Assembly: GCA_029204225.1 (NCBI GenBank)
Contig: CM055092.1
Location: forward strand, 100,496,200 to 100,560,199
DNA from: Diphasiastrum complanatum
Taxonomy: Eukaryota; Streptophyta; Lycopodiopsida; Lycopodiales; Lycopodiaceae
Length of the DNA: 64,000 bases
Direction of reading: 5' to 3'
Shown here: one piece after another, positions 11,905 through 22,876 of the stretch
Numbering within the stretch: the stretch's first letter is position 1
Layout of the letters: the number at the start of each line of letters is the position of its first letter
Position numbers and translations under genes: made by a program
The notes under the pieces: model-generated
What the model was told of the DNA's origin: nothing
Database searches by the model: none
What the model saw: the letters and a program-made list of their open reading frames with translations, nothing else

Positions 11905-11972
11905 ACAAATGGTGACTTCTAACACTCTCCCTTAATGACAAATAGTGACATCTAACACTCTCCCTTAATGAC
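11905..11972. repeat. 33-bp tandem repeat, two units
   Basis: The unit ACAAATGGTGACTTCTAACA... occurs twice and begins a third time. Each unit ends in CTCTCCCTTAATG, which on the minus strand looks like a polypurine tract followed by TGTTAG. This may be a 3' LTR boundary of a minus-strand element. Confidence 0.6.
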
Positions 11973-12375
11973 AAATTTAAGCACCTACAAATGCCCTCAC
12001 GGGCACTGTTGGAGGAAGAACATTAACAAGTTGAAGTATTGATTCATTGACGAAAATAGACAAATAACGAAATGGAATTGTCTAGTTATAACAAAGGATG
12101 GAAGTAGTAACAATATGTTTTTACTGATAAACTCTTGCTTGAGAAGCTACTTGGAAAGTAAAAATCATGTAATACTTTGGTGAATGCATATCTAGCCTCA
12201 ACAATAATCATAGACACTTATAGATCAGCACTCTTACAAGTTCATCTGATATAACTGTTTTCAAATGAAAACGTGTATAATGAGGTAAAAGAGAAATGAT
12301 TCGCTTTTGTGCAGAGGCTTCATGAGATCATGCGAGAAACTTGGAAAGGCCAAGGCTTACAGCTTCTTTCATTTT

Positions 12376-12378
<3 letters not shown>

Positions 12379-12421
<43 letters not shown>
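12379..12421. repeat. (CT)n microsatellite
   Basis: An uninterrupted CT dinucleotide tract of about 43 bp inside an SLC19-like gene intron. Confidence 0.95.
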
Positions 12422-12424
<3 letters not shown>

Positions 12425-12871
12425 TCTAAATGCCCTCTCTCAAGCATGTTTGCATCTTCCCTCTCGCTCACGTCTAGCGGCTTAATTTTTTTTTTTTTCT
12501 GGTTTTTCTTTTTTTCAGCAGATACAATGTAAATTTTAACAATTGGTTAACTTTCTATGGTAGAAAATAGAAATTATTTGAAGATCTAGGCTGATAGGAA
12601 GACAATATGGGAACACCACGGACAACAAAGACTTGAAAGGGTGGCAAATCATTTGCATCCAATTTCAACAAACTTCAAATTCAGTTTGCCTCACTAGGGG
12701 ATAGAATGGATTGATCCCTATATGCTGAAAAATTGTCGCTAAGAGCAACGGTGACAACCGTTATAAAAGTCATGTGGTACTTCATTGATAGAATCTGAAA
12801 ATTTGAGCAGAAAAATCAAATTTGCACTCAGTAAAAAAGAGGTGATACCATGCTGGATATCAAGTAAGAAA

Positions 12872-13830
12872 GCTCTGATACCATGTTGGAAGAAGGAAAG
12901 ATGACTCGATAGAGAAAGAATGCATTTTATAGATGCTACTATCGGGCTCTCCGGAAAGATCCTCCTAATGCATGACTACGCTTATCAAATTCGAACAAAA
13001 CTATTGCGACAATTGCCACGTTCAACTCTTCTTGATTCTAACTTTAAAATCATCAGAATCAGTGAGATTGGTTTCGTAGACAAACATAACAGTGAGTATT
13101 AATGTAGAAAGTATTTGATTGCTCAGGCAAAACTGTAAGAGAACGTAATCGGATTACAATAGAATAGAGCAGTCATTCATTCTGACATAATATTGAACGC
13201 AATAAAACTGTATAAACGATTTAGTAAGTAGCATGTACAAATCAGATGAATAACGAGCACAAAATAATAGCGGATGCAACTGCGTACTCGAAACTAACTC
13301 TGAGTCTCTGATCGACTCTATTTGATGCACTTCCGCTAATTTGCCATGAAGCGATACTAGCAATACTCTATGATCCTTGACTTCTCTTCAAAAGAGGAAG
13401 GAAGAAGAAGAACAGTAACACTAGAAATGATCAGCTATTTATACTAGTTAGGAATGCCAGATAGGCTTATCCAAAATGACGGTTAGGGCAGCAATTCAGC
13501 CAGGTCGCAATTGGCAGTTAGCCACAATGAGCTGTACATCGCAATTGGCACTTAGCCATATTGCGCTGTCACTCATCCAATTAGATTACATGGTAATTAC
13601 TTGCTAACAATGATTAGAGTAGGTAGTTAGGTTCAAAACAAGTGGCAACATGTTTTGTTAACATTTGATAGTTCAACCCCCTTCGATAGTCTTTATCGTT
13701 GTTGAACCTGACTGTTAACCATTCCCATGTATTTCTGCAGACTGTGCGATAACGCGAGTATAAATGCAAAAAATGGATAACTGAATGGATGTAGATTAAA
13801 GATCGGATTATAGGATAATAATCCAATACA
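12872..13830 (-). mobile_element. Candidate LTR with tRNA-iMet primer site (minus strand)
   Basis: GCTCTGATACCA (12872-12883) is the reverse complement of TGGTATCAGAGC, the initiator-Met tRNA primer site of plant copia elements. The next base starts TGTTGGAAG, a plausible LTR edge. The opposite edge may be CCAATACA at 13830, followed by a pyrimidine-rich CTCTACTTCCCCCC that would be a polypurine tract on the minus strand. A TATA-like TATAAATAG sits on the minus strand near 13440. No coding part is preserved. Confidence 0.45.
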
Positions 13831-14289
13831 CTCTACTTCCCCCCTTCTTATAAATCACCCAACATAAATGCTTAACAACACTAGTCTGAACTTTTGCCTA
13901 TACTCAACCATAGGATTAAATCATGAAACGAATTCAGTCGGAGAGGAGGGGAGCAACGAATTTGTTGAATTTTGGCAAAAGGGAAAGATTTTAGTTCCCT
14001 TGAGGAGTAATAATTAGTAGGCGCAAGATCTTTATTAGTTAGTGATGAAGCCCATGAGATGTATATGTAGGACAACTAGGAGAGAGTGACTATTTGAGGG
14101 AGACGGCCTCAGTGTGATCGATTATTTCTGCAGAACTTCATCATGGTCAAAGCACATATGTTTTAGCAAAATCAGACATGTTTGCATGTGTTGGTCAAAT
14201 GTGGTTGATGTCACTGAGCCCTTTAAAATTTCTGCATGTTAGTCAGTGATGTAGCTGCCATTACAATCAATTTTTCTTTTCTGGAAGAG

Positions 14290-14327
14290 GGAATTTGGCC
14301 AGTTCACTTGGCATATGATCTCAAAAT
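14290..14327 (+). CDS. SLC19-like carrier, candidate 38-nt microexon
   Basis: The previous exon ends in phase 0 and the next needs two preceding bases, so one short exon of length 3n+2 must lie between 9041 and 14552. The stretch after the pyrimidine-rich acceptor ending GGAAGAG and before the good donor GTGAGC is 38 nt, open, and reads GIWPVHLAYDLK plus AT. Joined to the next exon it gives Met-Trp-Ala-Phe. SLC19 proteins have a Leu...Tyr...Trp segment just before TM7, and this residue order (HLAYDLKMWAF) fits. Other acceptors here give the wrong phase. The call rests on phase, splice sites and a weak match, so it is tentative. Confidence 0.5.
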
Positions 14328-14552
14328 GTGAGCTTAGCGTAAGTCAGCCTGGTCTTTATTATTTCTGATGTTTAAACACCAGAAGGTAGAAGCAAAGAAA
14401 AAATTCGGTTATTGATATTTTCAGGTCACAATCATTTATTTCCAATCTAAATTGTGTCTTGTGTATCTCTACTGCTTGTATAACTAAGTATGATGGTTTT
14501 GTGTTATAATCAGTTATTCTAAAGGAAGTCAAAACTTTGTTAATAATTTCAG

Positions 14553-14967
14553 GTGGGCATTTCAAATAGCAGGCACTGCAATGGTAGTCAATTATGCCAC
14601 CAACGTATTCGATGCCATCAACCCTTTGTCAACGTATAATGGTCATGTTCTAGCAGCAGCCCAAGGTGTAGCATGCATTGCCGCTCTTGTTGCAGTCCCG
14701 ATATCGAATGTGTCGGTAGAAAGTGGAAGCCTTTTGTTTGCTTCTGGATCTGCTCTCACTGGGAGTTTTTGTTTTCTAATGGCTTGGAGTAAGAGCCTTT
14801 GGGTTGCCTATCCAGCATATGTCATCAATATTGGAGTCAATCAACTTCTTGCGTGTCTTCTGTATGTCCAGTGTGCAAAAACTCTTTCAAATGGACAATA
14901 TGCACTTTTATTCAGTCTCAACACTTTGGCAGGCTATATTGTGCAAGCTATGTTTCAAGCAATAATG
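14553..14967 (+). CDS. SLC19 family (reduced folate/thiamine carrier-like) main exon, TM7-TM10
   Basis: This is the diagnostic exon of a secondary membrane carrier of the SLC19 family, which in animals imports folates or thiamine across the plasma membrane. After a TAATAATTTCAG acceptor, 138 codons run to a GTAAGC donor. In order they show WAFQIAG then VVNY (TM7 start), a loop with YNGHVLAA, then helices around ACIAALVAVPI, SALTGSFCFLMAWS and WVAYPAYVINIGVNQLL, and finally NGQYALLFSLNT plus IVQAMFQAIM. Known SLC19 proteins have the same series: a Trp-rich TM7 start, YNG before a helix, and ALVFG-NT in TM10. The exon ends in phase 0 and joins 23310 in frame; the joined loop length is within about two residues of the mammalian spacing. 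The substrate cannot be deduced. Expression and completeness of the gene are unknown because its 5' part is outside the window. Confidence 0.85.
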
Positions 14968-15199
14968 GTAAGCTTAAAGCTATCTGGGACTCTGTGCATG
15001 AATGGAACCTTTCAAGTTTGAACTTTCGCATTTTATTGATGAATGAAATGTCTTGGGTGGTTGACTTTGCTACTTTTGTCAAGAACGTGGGGATTGGTGA
15101 TTTTTTGGAAACAAATTTCTTCCATTATATTGGTTAAGAATGCAAAGGTCTATATGATTTAAAGATTCTTAGCAACTCTTTTCACTTTTATGCCTTAAG

Positions 15200-15900
15200 C
15201 ACCCAAATTTCTCTTGCATTCACCTTTTATGGAGCCCATTCACAACATCCTATCTACTCACCCGACCTTTCATTCATGTATCATGCCTTCTACCAGATTA
15301 TGGGACCATTCACTACCATCCTCTTCAACAATATACGACTCCACCAATTCCTGCAAGCCTGTTGAAGCTGTCGGAGAACATCTACTTTGATGCCATGGTA
15401 TCAAAATAGGTCTAGTGCTCTAGTCCCAACTGATCCTGCTAACCACCTACCAAGTATGAGCAAATCCTCCAAAATATTATGCCAAAGGTCACTAACACTT
15501 TTCTTGCTTTCACTTTTTATGCTGCCAATTTACAACATCCTATCCCATATGGGATAAACCATGTAATCTTTCGTCGACTGTCATATCGCACCTCTCTTGT
15601 GCCCCCACTCCATGCAGCCTTCTATCAAGTTATGGGACCATACCCTCCCGTTTGTTTCAACATTATGTGGCTGCCTGTGGACCCATTGAAGCTGGAAGAA
15701 AACACGTGCTTTGATGTTACAAAAACAAGCTGAGTGCTTGGGCTTCAACTGAGCCTCCCAACCCCACCCATCAAGTGTGCGCAACTCCCTCAAAATCGGT
15801 ATCAGGGGACATGCACATTTGCTTTCACGTTTTATGAAACCCATTCACAACATCCCATCTACTTATGAGATAAACCACATGATCTTTTGCTTGTGTATCT
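15200..15900. repeat. Degenerate tandem repeat, about 300-bp units
   Basis: CACAACATCC-type landmarks recur at 15241, 15531 and 15846 with similar surroundings: 'Ttttatg-agcccattcacaacatcc' before, and 'gggacca' and 'gaagctg' blocks later. The spacings are 290 and 315 bp. The third unit is partial. No function is evident. Confidence 0.65.
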
Positions 15901-16178
15901 GTTAGACTCTCTCTCTGATCTTCTCTTCAAACCTTGCTAATTTCTTGCACATACAAGCATCAAGCTACTTCTAACACAAGATGGAGCTGGCTGCCTTGTC
16001 TCCTCCCAGCCTTTGCTACATAGATTATGATGACGAATGCCTCTCTCTAGGCTCACTTATCCAAAATCCTCAAGCACCCCTTAACCCTGACCCTTCCTAA
16101 ATCTTGACACATGGCCAACTCCATGCATAGTCGACACTTGCCACTTGGCAGTACCCTGACACATAGGCAAGTGAGTAG

Positions 16179-16334
16179 GCTGACATGTGTCACTCATCCA
16201 TTGGACCAAATGTCCTAGTGGGCATGTGACACGTGTCATGTTCGACCGATCAACCCTGACATGTGTCATTCACTAGACCAAGTGTCCCAGTGAGCATATG
16301 ACATGTGTCACGTTGACTAGTCAACTCTCCTACT
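16179..16334. repeat. About 78-bp tandem repeat rich in ACGTGT boxes
   Basis: Two units share TGACATGTGTCA, GGACCAAATGTCC or AGACCAAGTGTCC, and GACACGTGTCA or GACATGTGTCA, ending at a CGATCAAC or TAGTCAAC edge. The palindromic GACACGTGTC core resembles G-box/ABRE elements, but in an intron this may only reflect an old LTR. Confidence 0.6.
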
Positions 16335-17533
16335 TTTTAGGAGGTCAGTCCAGCCACTCCGAATTAATGACCCAGTACCCTATGCCCAAGCAACATGCAA
16401 CTCTGAGGCTCAGAAACATCATTAACAGCTTTATTTACATTTCTGTTACAAAGGTCACCACAGGCCGGTGACTTGGCCATTTTTGTATTTACAAGAAGTA
16501 CATCTATAAGTAAAAATAGTAAACAACCGGGACAGGGAGTAAAAGCTGTAACAATATCACACCTCTCATTCGCCCCATGCTTTATAGCCTTTTATCATCA
16601 TCTCTTATGTTCTCCGGGTGGAAACTTCAAATTTGTGTGCACCTAATTTGTGCAACATTTGGATTTCCAATCAAGACTTTTTTGCCATAATAACTTTTTC
16701 ACTTACGAGTCCTATTTATGCTTCGCTTTTTCATTAAAATATTTGCCTTGCAAGTCCAACCTAAGTTTCGTGCTCTAATTCGAAACGGAGATTCAAATTG
16801 ACTAATTTTGTTGGATTCGGATCGGTTCTAGTTGACAGAGTCTCAGGTTCGAACATAAAAAATGAAAAATTGAGGCTTTTTTGCTATTTGGATTCTTTTA
16901 TAGCCAAAAACAAGTGACATTCAGAGTTTAGGATGCCATTTGTAGTATATACTCTGGTCTCTAACTAGTAGTAGACTACAGTGTCCAGATTGAGGACTCC
17001 AAATGTTGAAATAAGATTTAATAGAATATAGGACTCAAGACTCAATATTCAGTGATTTAGTAGATACTAGATTGTGGTTGCCACTAACTACTAAGTTGTA
17101 ACTATTTTGCTGAAACTTGGAACTTGAACATTGAGTTTAAAGTTTCGGCCCTAGGGTTTACCATTTAGGTTGAAATTTGAAAGTTCAACTTTCAAAGGAG
17201 TAGTTAATTGTTACACATGTGACAACTCACATAACTCACTAGCAGTTACTTTCTATATCGTTCATGTCATGACTCATGAATTTATAAATTTAAAATGATA
17301 AACTTGAAAAGTTTAAGTGATATATCAAAATATTGTAATACTTGCACTAGTCAACTACACAATGCTACATGTAAGTTTGTAACATCCACAAGTGATAGAT
17401 TACAATGCACATCACTTGACAACAACTAAAGTTTGAACTTTGAACAATGAAAACTCTAATGTAATATCAACAAAGATCAATCATAACTCATAATAGTAAA
17501 TACATGTAATGTCATCAGTTAGTCATCCAAACC

Positions 17534-18560
17534 CAATGAAGGTCCATGATAGAAATGCCTAGTGTGTCAAGTAAACGAGAGGCCTGAGAGAACCACGATA
17601 ATTAGAAGCCCTGACTATGAGGATGCTGAGATGAGATAAGCGCTGCCTGTGTATATCTCTCCTCATCCAATGGGAATAACCTGACTCTCTGAATATAGGT
17701 GATAAGTCGAAAAATGGCATCAAGCTGAATGGGTGGAATTGCAAACTCAGCTAGAATGATTCGATGTGGAACAGACGACTTAGCCCGTATCATATGTGAC
17801 AGCATAAGGATTTGCATGCGCGAGATACTGGCCCAATCAGATGAGGAGAGACCTGTACACCATACCTCTTCTGCGTATAGTGTGGTAGGGGTAACAAGAG
17901 TATCAAAAAGCCGACACTTACTCGGGGCATCCCGAATAAATCTCCGAAAGCAAAACCTCTCTAGCTATAGCAGCTTGTCTCATAGCAAATACAGGACCGG
18001 TAAAGAGGACACCTAACCTATATCACCACGCTGCTCAAGAACTCTCTCAAGCTATCAATATAGAATCCAAAGAGTGTGGGGGAGAGGGAACAGCCCTGCT
18101 TTACCCCAATAGTGCTCCCTATCTGGTTTGAGATGAGATAGGTGCAGTGGGCTTACTCCCTTTCTTGAGCATATCCACCCAAGACATGGCTTCCTCGTGC
18201 TGCTTCTCAACACTTCAGATGGATCAAGTGGGGTCACGTGGGGTACTCTCAAAACGTCCAGTCTCTATCATAAGTTGATGTGATGAGACTCTGATTCCAC
18301 TCAATATGAACCTCAGACCATGCGATAATCTTGAATCCAAGTAACATGGAGAACCGGGAACCCTACTATATCCAACTCCAGGAAGTGAGTCCGATAGAAG
18401 TTGGGTTTGACCCCAAGGAGGCCCTGCCATACTCGACTCAACCTGTATCACCACACTGCTCAAAAACTCTCTCAAGCTCATCAATATACAATCCAAAGAG
18501 TGTGGGAGAGAGGGAACAACCCTGCTTTACCCCAATGGTGCTCCATATTTGGTTTGAGAT
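17534..18560 (-). pseudogene. Rearranged LINE RT/C-terminal fragments
   Basis: Minus-strand frames give SLSPTLFGLYID (about 18550-18480), then a C-terminal block with GIRVSSHQLMIETGRFESTP (about 18290), again SLSPTLFGFYID (about 18110-18040), then PSKCRLFDTLVTPTTLYAEE and ISRMQILMLSHMIRAKSSVP to FSQASRLLDTLGISIMDL, which breaks off at 17534. The order is scrambled relative to the intact protein. About 170 bp (18043-18207 and 18470-18635) are duplicated with an offset near 427 bp. Confidence 0.75.
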
Positions 18561-19156
18561 GAGATAGGTGCAGTGGGCTTACTCCCTTTCTTGAGCATAT
18601 CCCCCCAAGGCATTGCTTCCTCGTGCTGCTTCTCAAACTTGTCTTCCAATTCTTTGAGCTTGCTGGATGATTTCGGTGTAGCAAGGATAGGTTGAGCTCG
18701 AAGTTCTTGCTTCACCGTATCCACTTCTTTTTGTAGTTTACCGTTAGTGTCTTTAAGCTGGGACACTTCGAGTTTAACCAAATAGAGTTCTGTTTTTACG
18801 ATATTGAAACCCTGTAATAGGACATTCACACTAGCAGTCACATAGGATTCCACATCCATATCAGGATTAGAGGGTTCATCAGAATGTGGGTAAGTGTTTT
18901 TAGGAACCAGTGAAGGAGGTGGCAGAGGTGTTTGCGGGAGAGGGACAGAGAGGGGGGAGCAGGGAGCATGGACCACGGCAGCATCAGCATGCTGTTGCAC
19001 AACAACAACATCATTGTATTGTTTTCCAAGAAGAACAACATCTGGCACAACAACAGCGGGTGAAAGGGGCAGGGGCGAGGGTGGGGGTGGGGGGGTGGGG
19101 GTGGGAGAGGAGGGAGGAGAGGGAGAGCGTGGGCTCCCCCTGGTTTTTCTAGCCAT
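18560..19156 (-). CDS. LINE ORF1 N-terminal part (Pro-rich, coiled coil)
   Basis: A minus-strand frame starts at ATG 19156, nine bases after a long (CT)n tract, and runs about 209 codons. Residues 1-45 are very rich in Pro/Ser; about 105-170 (VNVLLQGFNIVKTELYLVKL onward) form heptad-like charged/hydrophobic repeats typical of a coiled coil; then EEAMPWGDMLKKG. It then enters RT-derived sequence out of context, so the ORF end near 18527 results from an internal deletion. LINE first ORFs encode RNA-binding, self-associating proteins of this build. Assignment is by position (5' end, followed by the same family's RT) and composition; I do not see a zinc knuckle. Confidence 0.55.
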
Positions 19157-19160
19157 AGCA

Positions 19161-19161
<1 letters not shown>

Positions 19162-19224
<63 letters not shown>
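19162..19224. repeat. (GA)n microsatellite at the LINE 5' end
   Basis: About 63 bp of GA. It is CT on the minus strand, immediately upstream of the ORF1 start of the minus-strand LINE. Confidence 0.95.
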
Positions 19225-19227
<3 letters not shown>

Positions 19228-19984
19228 CACAATCCCCTTTTACAAGTCCAGACCAAACCCTTTGAATCCTTTTATTTTATAGCATAACAGGTTAAAACAG
19301 AGCTGTATAAAATCTTACAGTACAAAGTACCATAGGACACTCAGCTATTACCTGCCACCATCCCACAACACAAAACCACACGAGTTAGTACAATGGGAAA
19401 GACAGGTGCCATAGCTGAGCATCAGTTGGTATCCATGTCCGAAACAAGATTCATTCATAACAGCATAAATACAGTTCGATAGCATTCGTCCAATCTTCCT
19501 TACCAAATTTTTTTTTTTAGCAATACGTTCTGCCCTATGGAAAAGACCATGTCGAGGCATAAGCCATACTAATTAGTGGTAGGGCAAAAAAACCATATGA
19601 AATTCCAACAATAACGTAATGTTTGTATGAAGATTTCATTGACAATCACAAAGTGTAGAACAAGTGTGGTTCGGGCATAGCATTAGGTATCAGGGCAGAT
19701 TCGTGCCATACTTACTCTTTGGACTCCATGAAACCTCTTGTAAGTTTGAAAACTATGATATGAAGCTTGGGCAAATCCATGCCATTCAAGCCTCTTAGAA
19801 CCAAAACCCATTCACAATCCTAGAACGTTACATGCTAACATATCCCACTTATATCTAGTAAAACAACCTAAGTATTCCATTGCTTTTCGTCTTCAAGCAT
19901 TAGAGAGTACATGTATCATTCGTTGTATAACCTTACAAATTTTCCATATGAAAATTTTCCTTACAACATCAATATCTAATTATA

Positions 19985-20184
<200 letters not shown>

Positions 20185-20201
20185 AATCACTCTGCCAAAA
20201 A

Positions 20202-22529
20202 ATGATCAACTCTTTAGATTCACCCTCCTCCTCTTTTTTCTGGAAACATTTCACCAGACACTCTTCAACATTGGCCCCCATAGCCATCGAATCCTGGATC
20301 GAGTATGCCACGGAGTTATATACCACGGACTCTCCTCCTACCTCACTCTCACCGAGACCTGACCACTGCTCACTTTTCACCTCTGACATGGTTGAAAACG
20401 CCATTAAACATGCCAAACTAAATAAAGCCACTGACTATGACTCCTTAAGTGTAGACTTCCTAAAGCCCGTAGCACATCTCATCTCCCCTTACATTGCTCA
20501 TGTTTTTAACACAGCTGTTACTTCTGGTTTTCCTACGGCTTGGTGTACTAATATCCTTCACCCCATCCTCAAGGCAGGTGATCCCATGAATGTAGGAAAC
20601 TACCGCACCATTATGATTGGCCACACTCTAGCTAAGATATATGGCTCTATACTACAGACAGTCACTGGATCTTTTGCTGAAACTGAGGGTTTACACGCTA
20701 TGGGTCAAGCTGGTTTCAGACCGGGATATTCTACTTCAGACCAGATCTTCATTTTGAGATGCATTATTGAGGAGGCTCGACATCGGAAACAGAGAATTTA
20801 CTGTTGCTTTGTGGATTTTCGCAAAGCTTTTGACTCTGTTCCACGACATCTTCTTTTCCAGAGACTGTCTTCACTTGGCTTTTCAGAGGATACTATTGCT
20901 GCGATCATTACTTTATATGAGCGAGTCTTGGCACGTTTCAGAGATGGTAGTGGCTGGTCCTCACAGATACATTCTACCATTGGGGTGAAGCAGGGTTGCC
21001 CCTTATCACCCACTCTTTTTGCACTATATATAGATGACCTCGAGCGGATTATTCGCGAGGAAGGTGGAGAGGGCTGTCCCCTAGCAGACATTATTATCCC
21101 CATTCTCTTGTACGCTGATGATGTGGTTCTCCTCTCATCCTCTGCAGCTGGTTTACAGAGTCACCTTTCTGCTTTACATCACTTTTGCCAGCGTTGGGGA
21201 TTGACGGTTAACCTTAAGAAGACTAAGATTATGGTGTTTAACACCAACAGACAGCATATGAGAGATGTGATTTTCTATTATGACGGGCTACCGATTGAGA
21301 TCGTGACCTCCTACACCTATTTGGGAGTTCTTTTCTCTGGTCCGCTACTCACTTTTCGACCAGCAGCCACCGCCAGGCTCCGCAAGGGGCATACCGCTCT
21401 TGTGCATATGGAGAGATTTTGCTCTACTTATTATGTGCAGGATCCTGCTACCAGATGCCTACTATTTTCTGTTACTGTCTCCCCAGTTGTGCTATATTCG
21501 GCTGAGACTTGGTGCCCTGATTTATCACGCGATACATGGAGAGATCTTACTCGTATCCAGATTCTCATGCTCAGTAGGATAATTCGGGCTAAGCCCTCAG
21601 TACCACATGATATCATACTAGCCGAGTTTGCTTCTCCTCCATTAGTTGTTGGTGCTATGTTTCAGATCATCACCTTTCTTCACAGGGTATCAGATCTAGA
21701 TACCTCCAGATACATTGTTGCTGCTCTCACTTCATCTTGTACCCTTGCAGATCAGGGAGCCAAGCACTCTTGGTATCGCAGTGTCTCAGCCCTTCTTCAG
21801 ACTTGGGGTTTATCCGCACTTGATCTTCCGAATGGAACCCATGCTTATATCAGACAGCAGATTTACCGGAGCTACATACGCACTATATGGTCACATCCTG
21901 ATCCAGATAGGGTCAAGCTACATTATTATGGCACACATCTTTTACGGCTGGACGTTTCGGGCTTGCCTATTCTTCCAGTTTATCTTACACAGACGCTATC
22001 TTTTGGTCTGAGATATCGTATAGGACAGCTTCGAGTCTCTTCTCATCAGCTTGCTATCGAGACAGGTAGATACACAGACACTCCCAGATTGCAGCGGATA
22101 TGTCAGCTTTGTTCTCTTCAGGAGGTGGAAGATGAGTTTCATTTCATCTTTCGCTGCCCAGTATACTATGAGATTAGAGGACGATACCATTGTTTATACC
22201 GAGATATTCCCCTCACGTTGAGCTCCTTCCTCGAGTATCCAGATGCTAGATGTGTGGGTCTTCTTTTGAGAGAGATGTATATTTTACGAGCTTCACTTCT
22301 ACCTACGCTCTCAGATACGGATTCCAGTCAGGCTCACATTACTCAGTTCTTCCAGAAGCGAGACAGAGTGGATATTTCGGTTGCGGATTTTGACGTCCCC
22401 GTCCGAAGATCGAATACACAGAGAGTTTCGGCTCGATCCAGTGCTACTAGATCTTCATACGCCTCCCACCAGCCTACATCACGACCCACTACTACCATCA
22501 CTCATTACTTTCAGCTTGCTCGTAGCTAG
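20202..22529 (+). CDS. Intact LINE reverse transcriptase ORF, 775 codons
   Basis: This ORF encodes a non-LTR reverse transcriptase that would copy element RNA at a nicked target. Order: about 1-60 linker; about 60-370 RT domain with NYRTIMIGHTLAKIYGSILQ, GQAGFRPGYSTS, CCFVDFRKAFDSVPRHLL, GVKQGCPLSPTLFALYID and the catalytic LYADDVVLLS (YADD at 304-307); thumb with WGLTVNLKKTKIMVFNTNRQ; about 620-680 a CCHC finger C634-x2-C637-x9-H647-x4-C652 and IRGRYHCLYRD; then a Ser/Arg-rich tail. All RT motifs are intact and there is no stop. ORF1 and endonuclease are absent: the copy starts 19 bases after the CT tract, so it is 5'-truncated and not self-sufficient. The frame also stays open upstream through part of the tract, so the true translation start is uncertain. 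It lies in the last intron of the SLC19-like gene, same strand. Confidence 0.9.
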   Translation: MINSLDSPSSSFFWKHFTRHSSTLAPIAIESWIEYATELYTTDSPPTSLSPRPDHCSLFTSDMVENAIKHAKLNKATDYDSLSVDFLKPVAHLISPYIAHVFNTAVTSGFPTAWCTNILHPILKAGDPMNVGNYRTIMIGHTLAKIYGSILQTVTGSFAETEGLHAMGQAGFRPGYSTSDQIFILRCIIEEARHRKQRIYCCFVDFRKAFDSVPRHLLFQRLSSLGFSEDTIAAIITLYERVLARFRDGSGWSSQIHSTIGVKQGCPLSPTLFALYIDDLERIIREEGGEGCPLADIIIPILLYADDVVLLSSSAAGLQSHLSALHHFCQRWGLTVNLKKTKIMVFNTNRQHMRDVIFYYDGLPIEIVTSYTYLGVLFSGPLLTFRPAATARLRKGHTALVHMERFCSTYYVQDPATRCLLFSVTVSPVVLYSAETWCPDLSRDTWRDLTRIQILMLSRIIRAKPSVPHDIILAEFASPPLVVGAMFQIITFLHRVSDLDTSRYIVAALTSSCTLADQGAKHSWYRSVSALLQTWGLSALDLPNGTHAYIRQQIYRSYIRTIWSHPDPDRVKLHYYGTHLLRLDVSGLPILPVYLTQTLSFGLRYRIGQLRVSSHQLAIETGRYTDTPRLQRICQLCSLQEVEDEFHFIFRCPVYYEIRGRYHCLYRDIPLTLSSFLEYPDARCVGLLLREMYILRASLLPTLSDTDSSQAHITQFFQKRDRVDISVADFDVPVRRSNTQRVSARSSATRSSYASHQPTSRPTTTITHYFQLARS

Positions 22530-22780
22530 TTTCCTCCGCGGAGCAGGTGGTTAAGCTCTTGCTTTGTACCCTCACCAGCTGGTGGTCAAGCTTGGATACT
22601 TTTTCTCTTAGAGACAGAGAGATCGATATTTTAGTTTTAGTTTTACTGTCTTTTCATTGGTAAATAAGTCCTTATGCGGACAATGCTTCTCACATTTTGT
22701 ACTCTCTTTTGTCTTATGTGCCCCTGGGCACCAAAAGACGTTAATAATAATAATTCTAATTCTAATTCTCTCTCTCTCTC
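22530..22780 (+). mobile_element. LINE 3' UTR and 3' junction
   Basis: After the stop at 22529 comes about 225 bp of UTR, then TTAATAATAATAATTCTAATTC and a short CT tract (22766-22780). The element is thus bounded by CT repeats on both sides, which suggests insertion into a CT microsatellite. No classical poly(A) tail is present. Confidence 0.65.
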
Positions 22781-22824
22781 TATGTTTGATGCATATCCCT
22801 CTTGGTTATACTTCTGTACATAAG

Positions 22825-22876
22825 AGCAGGACCGTTTGGTGCAATATGTGTCGGTTTTTTTCGACTAGTGGACCAG
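22825..22876 (+). other. Exon-like stretch with good donor, probably not part of the main transcript
   Basis: AG acceptors at 22823-22829 are followed by an open frame ending GPFGAICVGFFRLVDQ and the donor CAG/GTAAGA. It ends in phase 0, in frame with the last SLC19-like exon. No acceptor gives the phase needed from 14967, and adding about 17 residues would lengthen the TM10-TM11 loop beyond family norms. It could be an alternative or dead exon. Confidence 0.25.

Noticed and set aside
14968-15137. Reading frames continuing past the carrier exon donor
   Set aside because: The GTAAGC donor and loss of family likeness show this is intron read-through.
18838-19265. ORFs with GA-derived repeats opposite the LINE ORF1
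   Set aside because: Shadow frames of the ORF1 coding strand and the adjacent microsatellite.
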